Shown here one piece after another: positions 24,197 through 33,820 of a DNA stretch of 64,000 nucleotides (positions are counted from its first letter, which is position 1; the number at the start of each line of letters is the position of its first letter). A program made the position numbers and the translations under genes. Below the pieces are notes generated by a model. That model worked only from the letters and a program-made list of their open reading frames with translations. It was not told where the DNA came from and searched no databases. The DNA comes from Stenotrophomonas indicatrix (GTDB lineage Bacteria > Pseudomonadota > Gammaproteobacteria > Xanthomonadales > Xanthomonadaceae): assembly GCA_041545745.1 (NCBI GenBank), contig CP168152.1:2292001-2356000 (forward strand). The letters are read 5' to 3'.

Positions 24197-26395
24197 ATGA
24201 AACGGAATTGCTTGAGCCTGATGATCGGCACGCTGTTGGCCACCGGGCCGGTCCTGGCGCAGGACGCACCGCAGGACACGCCAGCGGCGGGCAGGACCGC
24301 TTCTGCCACCAACCTGGACAGCATCACGGTGACCGCGCGCAAGCGCGAGGAAACCCTGCAGGAGGTGCCCGTTGCGATCACTGCCTTTACCTCCGAAGCC
24401 CTGGACAAGATGAACGTCCAGGACATCAGCGACCTGGATGGACAGGTACCCAACCTGACCATCTACGCGGCGCGCGGAGCCAGCAGCACGGTCACGGCCT
24501 ACATCCGCGGCGTCGGCCAGTCCGATCCCACCTGGGGCGCTGACCCCGGCGTGGGCATCTACCTGGACGACGTCTACATCGCGCGCCCGCAGGGGGCGTT
24601 GCTGGACGTGTTCGACGTCTCGCGCATCGAAGTTCTGCGCGGCCCGCAGGGCACGCTGTACGGCAAGAACACCATCGGCGGTGCGATCAAGTACATCTCG
24701 CGCGGCCTGCCGACCCAGACCGAAGGCTTCGCCCAGATCACCGTGGGCAACTACAGCCAGCTCGACGCCAAGGCGGCGATCGGCGGCCCGATCGGCGGCG
24801 CCGACAGCGGTCTGCGCGCGCGCGTGGCGGTGGCCAGCATGAATCGTGACGGCTTCGGTGAGAACACGTTCACCAACCAGCCGGTGAGTGACAAGCAGAT
24901 CAATGCGGCACGCTTCAACCTGGGTGCCTATGCAGGCGATGATCTCGACGTGCAGTTCGCCTTGGACTGGATCGATGACCAGTCCGGCATGCGCGGTTCG
25001 AAGATGCTGGCGCCCAACCCGTTCGTGCGCGCTTACCCGCCGATGGATGACCGCTACGATATCCGCTCTGGCATGCGCAACCTCAATAGCGTGGAGACCA
25101 AGGGCGCCTCGGCCGCGGTGAACTGGCGGCCCAGCGAGGATGTTGCACTGAAGTACGTGGTGGCCAAGCGCGAATCGGACAGCGATGCGAACATCGACTT
25201 CGACAGCACGCCGGTCAAACTGGCCGATGTGGGTGGCACTTACCACGACGATCAGATCAGCAACGAGGTGCAGCTGAACTACGATGCCGGCGGCCGCGTG
25301 CGCGGCGTGGTCGGCCTGTACCAGTTCAGTGGCGAAGCCGGCGGCCAGATCCGCAACAACTTCTTCAACCTGCAGTTCGGCGATACCCGCGGCAAGGTGC
25401 TGACCGACAGCGTCGCGCTGTATGCCGATTGGACCTTCGACCTGACCAGCAAGCTGAAGCTGGACGTCGGCGCCCGCTACACCGACGAGGACAAGCGCGC
25501 GATCGTGTTGAACCGCTTCTACGCCGACGCGACCTTCAGCAGACCCATCGCGGTGGCAGCGGATTTCGACAAGAAGACCAACTTCAAGAACGTCTCGCCC
25601 AAGGTGTCGCTGGACTACCAGATCACCCCGGACATCATGGTCTACGGCCTGGCCACGCGTGGCTTCAAGTCCGGCGGATACAACATCCGCGCCAACGCCG
25701 TGGCCGTACCCCGCTCAGCCGAGCCGTTCGATGACGAGACCGTGGACAGCTTCGAGATCGGCAGCAAGATGGCCTTCCTCGACCAGCGCCTGTTCCTGAA
25801 CCTGTCGGCGTTCCACAACAAGTACAAGGATATCCAGCTGTCGGTGTTCACCGGCATCGATACCAATGGCGACGGTGTCGACGATGCCTTCTTCGGCGAT
25901 TTCACCAATGCCGGCGCCGGCACCATCAACGGCCTGGAAATCGAGTACCAGTACCTGCCCAGCCAGCACTGGCTGATCTCCGGCAACCTGGCGTGGCTGG
26001 ACGCCAAGTATGACGAGTACATGGATCGTGGCGTCAACGTGGCCAAGCAGATGAAGTTCACCAACGCACCGGACTTCTCGGGCGCGTTGAACGTGGAGTA
26101 CCGCACCGACCTGGCCAATGCGGGCAACTTGTCCGCCCGGGTGAGCTACAGCTACCAGAGCGAAGTGTGGCCGACCACCGACCTGAGCCCGGTGATCCGC
26201 CAGGATGGCTATGGGCTGGTCAATGCCGGCGTGGTCTGGAAGCTTGATGACGCATGGACGTTCTCGCTGCAGGGCACCAACCTGGCCGACAAGGAATACC
26301 GCACCACCGGTTACAACATTCCGGCGGTCGGCACGCTGATTGGTTTCTATGGGCCGCCGCGCCAATATAGCCTCAGCGTCCGTTACGATTTCTAG
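24197..26395 (+). CDS. TonB-dependent receptor
   Basis: 732 residues with a signal peptide ending near V-L-A-Q (residue 22). A TonB box D-S-I-T-V-T-A-R-K-R precedes the plug domain (V-P-V-A-I-T-A-F, then R-G-P-Q-G-T-L-Y-G-K-N-T-I-G-G-A-I). The barrel ends in Y-D-F as usual. It moves a substrate through the outer membrane using TonB energy. The adjacent genes suggest oligomers of hydroxybutyrate or a related ester (inference). The ATG at 24197 is chosen because the signal peptide begins there; an earlier ATG adds 13 polar residues. Confidence 0.9.
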   Translation: MKRNCLSLMIGTLLATGPVLAQDAPQDTPAAGRTASATNLDSITVTARKREETLQEVPVAITAFTSEALDKMNVQDISDLDGQVPNLTIYAARGASSTVTAYIRGVGQSDPTWGADPGVGIYLDDVYIARPQGALLDVFDVSRIEVLRGPQGTLYGKNTIGGAIKYISRGLPTQTEGFAQITVGNYSQLDAKAAIGGPIGGADSGLRARVAVASMNRDGFGENTFTNQPVSDKQINAARFNLGAYAGDDLDVQFALDWIDDQSGMRGSKMLAPNPFVRAYPPMDDRYDIRSGMRNLNSVETKGASAAVNWRPSEDVALKYVVAKRESDSDANIDFDSTPVKLADVGGTYHDDQISNEVQLNYDAGGRVRGVVGLYQFSGEAGGQIRNNFFNLQFGDTRGKVLTDSVALYADWTFDLTSKLKLDVGARYTDEDKRAIVLNRFYADATFSRPIAVAADFDKKTNFKNVSPKVSLDYQITPDIMVYGLATRGFKSGGYNIRANAVAVPRSAEPFDDETVDSFEIGSKMAFLDQRLFLNLSAFHNKYKDIQLSVFTGIDTNGDGVDDAFFGDFTNAGAGTINGLEIEYQYLPSQHWLISGNLAWLDAKYDEYMDRGVNVAKQMKFTNAPDFSGALNVEYRTDLANAGNLSARVSYSYQSEVWPTTDLSPVIRQDGYGLVNAGVVWKLDDAWTFSLQGTNLADKEYRTTGYNIPAVGTLIGFYGPPRQYSLSVRYDF

Positions 26396-26406
26396 GAAGC
26401 TCCTGC

Positions 26407-27285
26407 ATGACACCGTCTTACGATGATCTGTACTGGAACAGTGACGATGGCCTGCGCCTCCATGCGCGCGACCATGCGCCGGGTGCGGGGCAACCGCCCC
26501 GTGGCACGGTGGTCTGCATCCCGGGATTGACCCGCAATGGCGCCGACTTCGATGCCCTTGCACAGTCGCTGACCGCCGTCGGCTGGCGGGTGATCGCCGT
26601 TGACCTGCGCGGGCGCGCAGGCTCGGAACGTGCGCCGGACCCGTCCAGCTACAACCCGCGCGCGTATGCCGACGACATGGTGGCGCTGCTGCGATCACAG
26701 AACATCGACAAGGCGGTGTTCGTCGGCACCTCGCTGGGGGTGCTGGTCACCATTACCCTCGCTTCGCGTGCGCCCGGACTGATCGCCGCTGCGGTGCTGA
26801 ACGATGCAGGCCCCAAGGTGCCGCGCGAAGCCCTGGCGCGGATCGGCAAGTACGCCGGCAAGCCCGTGCCACCGATGGACCTGGCACAGGCCACGACCTA
26901 TGTGGAGTCCATCGGCAAGGCTGCGTTCCCGCGCTTTACCACCGACGATTGGCGGGCGATGGCCGTACGCACCTTCCGCCAACGCAGCGATGGCCTGCTG
27001 GAACTGGACTACGATCCGGCGGTGATCCGCACAACCCGTCCGTGGGTGCTGTGGCTGCTGCGCCCGGTGCTGTGGCGCGCGGTGCGTGGCCTGACTGCAC
27101 GCGTGCCAGTGCTGGTCGTTCGTGGGGCGTTGTCGGACATCCTGCCTGCCGATGTCGCGCGGCAGATGACCGCCACCTCGCCCAACGCCCGCCTCGTTGA
27201 AGTGCCGGAGGTGGGCCATGCCCCGATGTTGTCCGAGCCCGAGGCGCGTGATGCGATCCTGGCGTTGCTGGAGCGCGTGCGATGA
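26407..27285 (+). CDS. Cytoplasmic alpha/beta hydrolase
   Basis: 292 residues with no signal peptide. The oxyanion region is C-I-P-G-L-T-R-N, the nucleophile elbow is V-G-T-S-L-G-V-L, an Asp lies in R-G-A-L-S-D-I-L, and the catalytic His is in G-H-A-P-M-L-S-E-P. It follows the TonB receptor by 11 bases and overlaps the MaoC gene by 4. It could cleave imported ester oligomers inside the cell, but the family is broad and the substrate is inferred. Confidence 0.82.
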   Translation: MTPSYDDLYWNSDDGLRLHARDHAPGAGQPPRGTVVCIPGLTRNGADFDALAQSLTAVGWRVIAVDLRGRAGSERAPDPSSYNPRAYADDMVALLRSQNIDKAVFVGTSLGVLVTITLASRAPGLIAAAVLNDAGPKVPREALARIGKYAGKPVPPMDLAQATTYVESIGKAAFPRFTTDDWRAMAVRTFRQRSDGLLELDYDPAVIRTTRPWVLWLLRPVLWRAVRGLTARVPVLVVRGALSDILPADVARQMTATSPNARLVEVPEVGHAPMLSEPEARDAILALLERVR

Positions 27286-27767
27286 CTGCCGACGTTTCAA
27301 CGGATGAGTTGCCTACTGCGCTACAGGCACTGCGGCAATGGGCGGCAAGCGAGCGGCTGAGCGCCAACACGCGCATCACGCAGTCGCGCATCGATGCTTT
27401 CGCCGACGCCACCGGTGACCACAACTGGATCCACACCGATCCGGTCCGCGCACAGACCGGCCTGCCGGGTGGGCAGACCATCGCGCATGGTTTCCTCCTG
27501 CTCTCGCTTACCGTCGAGGACGATGTGGCGGCCCTGGCCGGTTTTCCCGGCATCGCCCACGTACTCAACTACGGGTTGAACAAGGTCCGCTTCCTGGCGC
27601 CGGTGCCCAGCGGTTCCGAGGTGCGGGTGCGCTCGCAGCTGCTATCACTGGAGGCACGCAGGCCCGGGCAGTGGCTGCTGGCCCAGCAGAAGACGGTGGA
27701 AGTGATCCCCACCGGTGAGGTGGCCGTGGTCGCCGAACAGCTGTCGCTGATCGTGCTCGCCGACTAG
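27282..27767 (+). CDS. MaoC-family (R)-specific enoyl-CoA hydratase-like protein
   Basis: 161 residues in a single hot-dog fold. The hydratase-2 motif A-T-G-D-H-N-W-I-H-T-D-P has Asp46, Asn48 and His51 where PhaJ has its catalytic Asp and His. The G-x-x-I-A-H-G helix follows. PhaJ-type enzymes interconvert (R)-3-hydroxyacyl-CoA and trans-2-enoyl-CoA, which fits conversion of (R)-3-hydroxybutyryl-CoA to crotonyl-CoA in this cluster. Its start overlaps the hydrolase stop. Confidence 0.82.
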   Translation: MTADVSTDELPTALQALRQWAASERLSANTRITQSRIDAFADATGDHNWIHTDPVRAQTGLPGGQTIAHGFLLLSLTVEDDVAALAGFPGIAHVLNYGLNKVRFLAPVPSGSEVRVRSQLLSLEARRPGQWLLAQQKTVEVIPTGEVAVVAEQLSLIVLAD

Positions 27768-27837
27768 CGCCGCCCTACCCCCGCAGTGCAGCACCGGCCC
27801 GCTGCCCGTCGGCCGCGGTTCTCTCTACACTGGAGCG

Positions 27838-30800
27838 ATGTTGACGCCTTCCATCGTCCTGTTCGCCTGCATCGCGTGGACCGTGCTGCTGTTTGGCGTC
27901 GCCCTCTGGGGGGAACGCCAGGGGCATCGGCTGTCGAAGGTCTGGCCGGCCATCTACGCGCTGTCGCTGGGCGTGCACTGCACGGCATGGACCTATTACG
28001 GGGCCGCCTCGCAGGGCGTGCAATGGGGCTTCCCGATCCCGCCGACACTGATCGGCATGGCGCTCATATTTGCCCTCGGCCTGCCGTTCCTGGTGCGGCT
28101 GGGGCGCCTGGCCAAGCAGCACAACAGTGCCACCATCGCCGACCTGGTGGTCGCACGGCTGCGTGCCGACCAGGGGCTGGGCATCACCATCACCCTGGTC
28201 GCGCTGTTCGGCATCATTCCCTACATTGCGCTGCAGCTGAAAGCGGTCAGCCAGGGTCTTGCCGCCTTGCTTGGCGATCAGTTCGCGCCCGTTGGCTGGC
28301 AGCTGGACGTGTCGTTCTGGTTCGCGCTGACGATGGCGGCGTTCACCACGTTGTTCGGCGCACGCAAGGCGTCGGCCACCGAACACAACCGAGGCATCGT
28401 GGTCGCGCTGGGCCTGGAATCGCTGTTGAAGCTGACGGCACTGCTGGCCATCGGCCTGTATGCCGCGCTCTCGGTGCACAAGGCTGGCGCGCCGCTGCTT
28501 GAAAAGATGGCGCACCTGCCGCCGCCGGCAGTCGTGCCGGATTACCTGACCATGGTGGCGCTCGGTGCGATGGCCGCGTTCACCCTGCCCCATCAGTTCC
28601 ATGTGGGCGTGGTCGAGCTGCGCCAGTCATCGGACCTGAAGACGGCGCGCTGGCTGTTCCCGGTGTACCTGCTGTTGATCGGCCTGCCATCGGTGCCGAT
28701 GGCACTGGCCGGTGCCGCACAGTTGCCATCTTCGGTGTCGCCCGACCTGTATGTCCTGGCCCTGCCGCAGGATCGCGGCCATCACCTGCTGGCGCTGCTG
28801 GCGTACCTGGGCAGCCTGAGTGCGGCCACCGGCATGATGATCCTGTCCGGGCTGACCCTGTCGATCATGCTCGGCAACCACGGTGTGGGCTCGCGCCTGC
28901 TGAGCGGCGTCAACGGCTTCAACAGCGGCGCCGATCTGCGACCGCGGGTGCTGGCCTTCCGGCGGGCCGGCATCCTCGCCGTGTTCCTGATGTCGTGGCT
29001 GTACAGCCGCGCGATGAGCGGCACCGAGGCACTCAGCGATTTTGGCCTGATGTCGTTCACCGCGCTCTCGCAGCTGGCACCAGCGGTGCTGCTGGCGGTG
29101 TACCGTCCGCGCACGCCCTCCCCGGCCATCATTGCCGGCATCGTGCTGGGCTCGCTGGTCTGGCTGTGGCTGGTGCTGCTGCCGATGGTGATCCCGGCTC
29201 CGCCGCCGTCGACCAGCCGCGACGGGCTGCACTGGCTGGCGATGTTCTCGCTGCGCATGCAGCCGGGCCATATCGCCATCAGCATGGGCGCCAGCCTGGC
29301 GGTCAACCTGGCGACCGTTGTGCTGGTGTCGCGTGCGGTGCGTCCCTCTGTGCCACGCCAGCGCGACGCGGTGGCGGCGGCGTCGTTGCGCAAGACGGCG
29401 GGGCGCTTCCTCGGCCAGGAACGGGCACGCCAGCTGATGGACGGTCACGCCGGGCAGATGCTGGATGACGACCGGGTGACCGCCATCGAGCGTGAGCTGA
29501 CCGCCGTGGTCGGCGCGGGCATGGCACGCCTGCTGGTGGAGGCCGCACGCGATGGTGGCGCTGCGCCGCTGGACGCTGTTACCCGCGCGGTCGGTGAAGC
29601 CACCCAGGTACTGCGCTTCAACCAGCGCCTGCTGGAGGCGGCCCTCGAGAACATGAGCCAGGGCATCAGCGTGGTCGATGCGCAGTTGCAACTGGTGGCC
29701 TGGAACAGCCGTTATGCCGCGCTGTTCAAATTCCCGCCGGAGCTGCTGCAGGTGGGGCAGCCGGTGTCGAACCTGACGGCGTGGGCGTTGGGACAGCTGA
29801 AGATCGGCGACACCGCCGGCGACTCGCGCGACAAAGCACTGCAGCGGCGGGTGGTGCACATGCGGCGCGGCACTCCGCATCTGTCCGAGCGGACCTTCCC
29901 GGACAACACCATCGTTGAAATCCGCGGCAACCCGATGCCCGGTGGCGGTTACGTGGCCACCTTCACCGATGTCACCGCTTTCCGGCGGGCAGAGGACGCG
30001 CTCAAGCGCAGCAACGAAACCCTGGAGCGTCGCGTGCAGGACCGCACCGCGCGGCTGGAGCAGGCCGTGCATGAAGCCGAGCGGGCCAACGTCGCCAAGA
30101 CACGCTTCCTCACCGCCGTCGGCCATGACCTGATCCAGCCCCTGCATGCGGCGCAGCTGTTGACCGACGCCATGTCGCAGCACATCGAATCGGAGTTCCT
30201 GGACAGCTTCCTGCGCCAGATTCGTGGTGCGCTGGATTCCACCGACGATCTGCTGTCGGGCCTGCTGGATATCTCGCGGCTGGAAGCCGGTGGACTGGTG
30301 GCCGATCCACGCCCGTTCGCGCTGTCGAGCGTGCTGGATCCGCTTGCGCAGGAGTTCGCTGTACTTGCAGCGGCGCGCGGCCTGCAGTTCCGCCATGTGC
30401 CGACCCGCGCGTGGGTGCACAGCGACCCGCTGCTGCTGCGCCGGGTGCTGCAGAACTTCCTGGCCAATGCCATCCGCTACACCCGCAGCGGTGGCGTGCT
30501 GCTGGGCGTTCGCCGGCACGGCAAGGCACTGTCGATCGGCGTGCATGACAGCGGCCCCGGCATCGCGCCGGAGCAACAAGCAGTGGTGTTCGAGGAATTC
30601 CATCGAGGTGATCGCAGCAACGGCCAGGGCCTTGGTCTGGGCCTGACCATCGCGCGCCGCATTGCCGACCTGCTGCATGCACCGTTGGAACTGCAAAGCG
30701 AACTGGATCGCGGCTCGGCCTTCTCCATCACCGTGCCGCGTGCAGCACCGCCTGAGGCCCCACGCACTGAACCCGCCGCTGGCAACAGCAGCATCAAGGG

Positions 30801-31170
30801 TATCCGCGTGCTGGTGGTCGACAATGATGCGGAGGCGCTGGAGGCACTGCGACAGATGCTGCTTGCCTGGGGCTGTGATGTCATCGCGGCGCGCGATGTC
30901 AATGCGCTGGGTGCTTCAGCACATGAGGCGGCACTGTGGCTGTTCGACTACCACCTTGATGAGGGCGATACCGGCGTCGCACTGTGGAAGCGCCTCGTCG
31001 CCGCGCATGGCGCGCGGCCGACGGTGATCCTCAGCGCCGATACCGGCAATGACACGCGCGAGACGGTACGCAGTGTGGGCCTGTCGCTGCTCAACAAGCC
31101 GTTCAAGCCGCTGGCGCTGCGCTGGGCGATCAACCATCTGCTGGCAACGGCCGCTACGGCAAAGGCCTGA
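27838..31170 (+). CDS. Hybrid sensor kinase with SLC5-transporter-like N-terminus and C-terminal receiver
   Basis: 1110 residues. Residues 1-500 form about 13 membrane helices of sodium:solute-symporter type (SLC5). Next come a linker resembling the STAC module, a PAS_7 domain near 590-710 (S-Q-G-I-S-V-V-D), a coiled coil, and a kinase core with the phosphoacceptor His763 in G-H-D-L. An ATPase domain follows (D-S-G-P-G-I and G-L-G-L-G-L), then a receiver with Asp1037 in L-F-D-Y-H-L. Such proteins couple solute sensing to signalling, as in CrbS/CbrA. It ends 7 bases from the end of a convergent LuxR-type regulator, its likely partner. Confidence 0.88.
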   Translation: MLTPSIVLFACIAWTVLLFGVALWGERQGHRLSKVWPAIYALSLGVHCTAWTYYGAASQGVQWGFPIPPTLIGMALIFALGLPFLVRLGRLAKQHNSATIADLVVARLRADQGLGITITLVALFGIIPYIALQLKAVSQGLAALLGDQFAPVGWQLDVSFWFALTMAAFTTLFGARKASATEHNRGIVVALGLESLLKLTALLAIGLYAALSVHKAGAPLLEKMAHLPPPAVVPDYLTMVALGAMAAFTLPHQFHVGVVELRQSSDLKTARWLFPVYLLLIGLPSVPMALAGAAQLPSSVSPDLYVLALPQDRGHHLLALLAYLGSLSAATGMMILSGLTLSIMLGNHGVGSRLLSGVNGFNSGADLRPRVLAFRRAGILAVFLMSWLYSRAMSGTEALSDFGLMSFTALSQLAPAVLLAVYRPRTPSPAIIAGIVLGSLVWLWLVLLPMVIPAPPPSTSRDGLHWLAMFSLRMQPGHIAISMGASLAVNLATVVLVSRAVRPSVPRQRDAVAAASLRKTAGRFLGQERARQLMDGHAGQMLDDDRVTAIERELTAVVGAGMARLLVEAARDGGAAPLDAVTRAVGEATQVLRFNQRLLEAALENMSQGISVVDAQLQLVAWNSRYAALFKFPPELLQVGQPVSNLTAWALGQLKIGDTAGDSRDKALQRRVVHMRRGTPHLSERTFPDNTIVEIRGNPMPGGGYVATFTDVTAFRRAEDALKRSNETLERRVQDRTARLEQAVHEAERANVAKTRFLTAVGHDLIQPLHAAQLLTDAMSQHIESEFLDSFLRQIRGALDSTDDLLSGLLDISRLEAGGLVADPRPFALSSVLDPLAQEFAVLAAARGLQFRHVPTRAWVHSDPLLLRRVLQNFLANAIRYTRSGGVLLGVRRHGKALSIGVHDSGPGIAPEQQAVVFEEFHRGDRSNGQGLGLGLTIARRIADLLHAPLELQSELDRGSAFSITVPRAAPPEAPRTEPAAGNSSIKGIRVLVVDNDAEALEALRQMLLAWGCDVIAARDVNALGASAHEAALWLFDYHLDEGDTGVALWKRLVAAHGARPTVILSADTGNDTRETVRSVGLSLLNKPFKPLALRWAINHLLATAATAKA

Positions 31171-31177
31171 CCAAGCG

Positions 31178-31852
31178 TCAGGCGTCCTGCGCTTCTTCGA
31201 TCTGCCGCGAGGGATCGGACAGCCCCATCTCGTGCAGCACACGGATGGCCTGCGCACGATTGCGTACGCCCAGCCGTCCCATGATCCGGGTCATGTGCGC
31301 CTTGACCGTGCGCAACTGCACACCCAGCCGGTCGGCAATCTGCTTGTTGAGCAGCCCTTCGGCCACCAGGCTCAGCACCTTGTACTGATGCGCGGACAGG
31401 CTGGACAAGCGCGCGGCAAGATCGGCGTCCTTGTTGAAGGGCGCCACCCGCGCCACCGGCTCGCGCAGCAGCGCCGGAATCCAGCGCTCACCCTCAAGCA
31501 CGGTCTGCAGCGCCGACTGCAGATCGGTCAGCCCTGAACTCTTGGGCAGATAGCCGGCTGCGCCCAGATCGATGGCGCGGCGGATCACGTGCGGCTCTTC
31601 ATTGGCCGAAACGATGATGATCGCCAGTCCCGGTTGCAGTGCACGTATGGTCGCCAGCCCGGCAAGACCGTGATTGCCTGGCATATGCAGGTCCAGCAGC
31701 ATCAGGTCGATCTGCTGGCTCTCGATCGCTTCGAGCACGCTGTGCAGCGAATCGGCCTCACTGATCTGCAGGTCAGCCACCGCCTCTTCGGCCGCGCGAT
31801 GCAGCGCCGCGCGGAACAAGGGGTGGTCATCGGCGATGAGCAGGGTCGGCAT
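31178..31852 (-). CDS. LuxR/NarL-type response regulator
   Basis: 224 residues. The receiver has acidic pocket D8-D9 and the phosphoacceptor Asp54 in L-L-D-L-H-M-P. A LuxR helix-turn-helix near 160-215 reads L-S-A-H-Q-Y-K-V-L-S-L-V-A-E-G, L-N-K-Q-I-A-D-R-L and V-K-A-H-M. It is divergent from the 3HB-oligomer hydrolase gene across a 12-base inverted repeat, and convergent with the hybrid kinase. CrbS/CrbR pairs in other bacteria activate acetate or acyl-CoA use. Here control of the PHB island is inferred. Confidence 0.87.
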   Translation of the reverse strand: MPTLLIADDHPLFRAALHRAAEEAVADLQISEADSLHSVLEAIESQQIDLMLLDLHMPGNHGLAGLATIRALQPGLAIIIVSANEEPHVIRRAIDLGAAGYLPKSSGLTDLQSALQTVLEGERWIPALLREPVARVAPFNKDADLAARLSSLSAHQYKVLSLVAEGLLNKQIADRLGVQLRTVKAHMTRIMGRLGVRNRAQAIRVLHEMGLSDPSRQIEEAQDA

Positions 31853-31892
31853 GTCCAGCCGAGGTTAGCAAATCGCCTGCACCTGGGCACGG

Positions 31893-31904
31893 GTACCAAG
31901 GTAC
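31893..31904. promoter_or_regulatory. Inverted repeat before the oligomer hydrolase
   Basis: GTACC-AA-GGTAC is a 5-base inverted repeat around AA. It shares the core ACC-(T/A)A-GGT with the palindrome at 24107. It lies between the LuxR-type regulator and the divergent oligomer hydrolase, so it may control both. Confidence 0.4.
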
Positions 31905-31940
31905 GCTGGCGTGTGCCGCCCGGATGGTTAGGGTGGAGCA

Positions 31941-33794
31941 ATGAACATCCATCGCTCCCTTGCTCCGCTGTGCGCCGCGCTGGCCCTGTTGCCGGGCGGC
32001 ATCTCCGTCGCCGAGGCCGCCACGCCACGCCCCACTGCCGCTGCTCCGGTGTTCGAGCAGTGGCGGGAAACCCTGCATCGCGGCAACGATGAACTGCTCA
32101 CCGCGGGACTGGGCATCGATGCCCTGCGCTCGGCCACCGCGCCAGCCTTCAGCAACCTGGCCCAGCCCACGGCAGAGGAGGCCCGGCGTCGTGCGATCTG
32201 GAGCAGCTGGCGCGGCATCGCCGACCTGGCTCCCGGTGGTGGCTTCGGCGATGTCTACGGCAGCCTGCAGGCGGTGCCCGGCCGAGAATTCTCGGCTTAT
32301 GCGCGCATTCCTGGCGCGCGCCAGCCCCACCGCGTACTGGTGCAGGTGCCCGACAGCTTCGACGCCTCGCGACGCTGCCTGGTCGTCGCTGCGTCATCCG
32401 GCTCGCGTGGCATCTATGGCGCGATCGCGGTAGCCGGCAGCTGGGGCCTGGCCCACGGCTGCGCGGTCGCCTATACCGACAAGGGCGCCGGCAGTGACTA
32501 CTACGATCTGGACGCCAGGGCCGGCTTCCAGGCAGACGGCACGCCCGCCTCACAAGGCGCGTTGGCCTTCATTCCTGCGGGTGCGGCAGCCACACAGGGA
32601 ATGGCCTTCAAACATGCCCATTCGGGCGACAACCCGGAAGCAAACTGGGGCCGGCATCTGCTGCAGGCGCTGCAGTTCGGCCTGCAGGCACTCGACCGCG
32701 CCTACCCCGAATCCGCTCCATTCACGGCGGCCAACACGCGCACGCTGGGCGTGGGTGTATCCAATGGCGGTGGCGCCGTGCTGCGCGCGGCGGAGATCGA
32801 AGGCGACTGGTTCGATGCGATGGTGGCCGGCGAACCGAATGTGTCGGTGGCCGGCGCACCAGCGCTGTATGACTTCGTGACCCAGGCCGCGCTGCTGATG
32901 CCCTGTGCACTGCTGGCAGAGGACGATCTGCCGCAGCCGCCGATGCGGGCGCAGGCCGTGCCGATGTGGACCCATCGATGTGCCACGCTGAAATCCGCCG
33001 GGTTGGTGCAAGGCGATGACACCGCGGCACAGGCACGGTCGGCACGGCAGCAGCTGCTCGACGCTGGCTTGAGTGCCGACGCACTTCGTGCCGGCGCGTT
33101 CTCGACCGGGTTCGATCTGTGGCGCGCCATCGCGGTCACTTATTCGTCAGCCTATGGACGCTACGGCGCCGGCGAACATCCCTGCGCGTACAGCTTCTCC
33201 GCCGCTGGGGCAGACGGCAGGCCCGGCGCGGCCACCGCCGAGGCTCGCGCAACCTGGTGGAGTGAGGGCAGCGGCATTCCGCCGGGCAATGGCGTGGTGC
33301 TGGCGGATGGCAATGCAGCCGGGGCGGAAGCTGATCCACTGCGCGGCCTGAACTGCCTGCGTGCACTCGGCAATGGCGATAGCGCCGATGCGCGGCGGGT
33401 ACGCGCCGGCATCGCCGCGGCCACCGCCAAGGCCCCACGGCGCGGCCTGCCGATCGTGGTGATCCATGGCCTGGAGGACGGATTGGTGCCGATCAGCATG
33501 ACCAGTGATCGCTATGTGCCACGTGCGCGCAAGACGGGGGCACAGATCGCCTATTGGCGGGTGAACAACGCACAGCACTTCGACTCACTGCTGGCCTTCC
33601 CGGATTACCGCAAGCGCTACGTGCCGCTGCTGCCCTACATGTTCGCGGCGATGGACCAGGTGTGGGATCACCTTGAAGATCCAGCGCACACACTGCCGCA
33701 GGATGCGCTCATCCAGCCGACACCGCGCGCGGAAGCGCCGCTGCGGCGCGAGCAGTTGTCCATTCCCGCGGTCCAGGCCATCCCGAGTCGCTGA
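31941..33794 (+). CDS. 3-hydroxybutyrate oligomer hydrolase
   Basis: 617 residues with a signal peptide ending near A-E-A-A. It matches the D-3-hydroxybutyrate oligomer hydrolase family in length and pattern: W-R-E-T-L-H-R-G-N-D-E-L-L-T-A-G-L-G near the start, G-S-G-S-R-G-type loops, and the nucleophile box G-V-S-N-G-G-G. A late H-G-L-E-D-G-L-V-P-I and an N-A-Q-H-F-D-S-L-L with the probable catalytic His follow. It cleaves short polymer pieces to monomers in the periplasm or outside. It forms an operon with the CoA ligase 26 bases downstream. Confidence 0.87.
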   Translation: MNIHRSLAPLCAALALLPGGISVAEAATPRPTAAAPVFEQWRETLHRGNDELLTAGLGIDALRSATAPAFSNLAQPTAEEARRRAIWSSWRGIADLAPGGGFGDVYGSLQAVPGREFSAYARIPGARQPHRVLVQVPDSFDASRRCLVVAASSGSRGIYGAIAVAGSWGLAHGCAVAYTDKGAGSDYYDLDARAGFQADGTPASQGALAFIPAGAAATQGMAFKHAHSGDNPEANWGRHLLQALQFGLQALDRAYPESAPFTAANTRTLGVGVSNGGGAVLRAAEIEGDWFDAMVAGEPNVSVAGAPALYDFVTQAALLMPCALLAEDDLPQPPMRAQAVPMWTHRCATLKSAGLVQGDDTAAQARSARQQLLDAGLSADALRAGAFSTGFDLWRAIAVTYSSAYGRYGAGEHPCAYSFSAAGADGRPGAATAEARATWWSEGSGIPPGNGVVLADGNAAGAEADPLRGLNCLRALGNGDSADARRVRAGIAAATAKAPRRGLPIVVIHGLEDGLVPISMTSDRYVPRARKTGAQIAYWRVNNAQHFDSLLAFPDYRKRYVPLLPYMFAAMDQVWDHLEDPAHTLPQDALIQPTPRAEAPLRREQLSIPAVQAIPSR

Positions 33795-33820
33795 CACACC
33801 GCCCACCAGGAAGCCCCCAC

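Noticed and set aside
28627..30696. A 689-residue minus-strand frame opposite the sensor kinase
   Set aside because: High GC content keeps the reverse frame open; it has no domain and the kinase reading is unambiguous.
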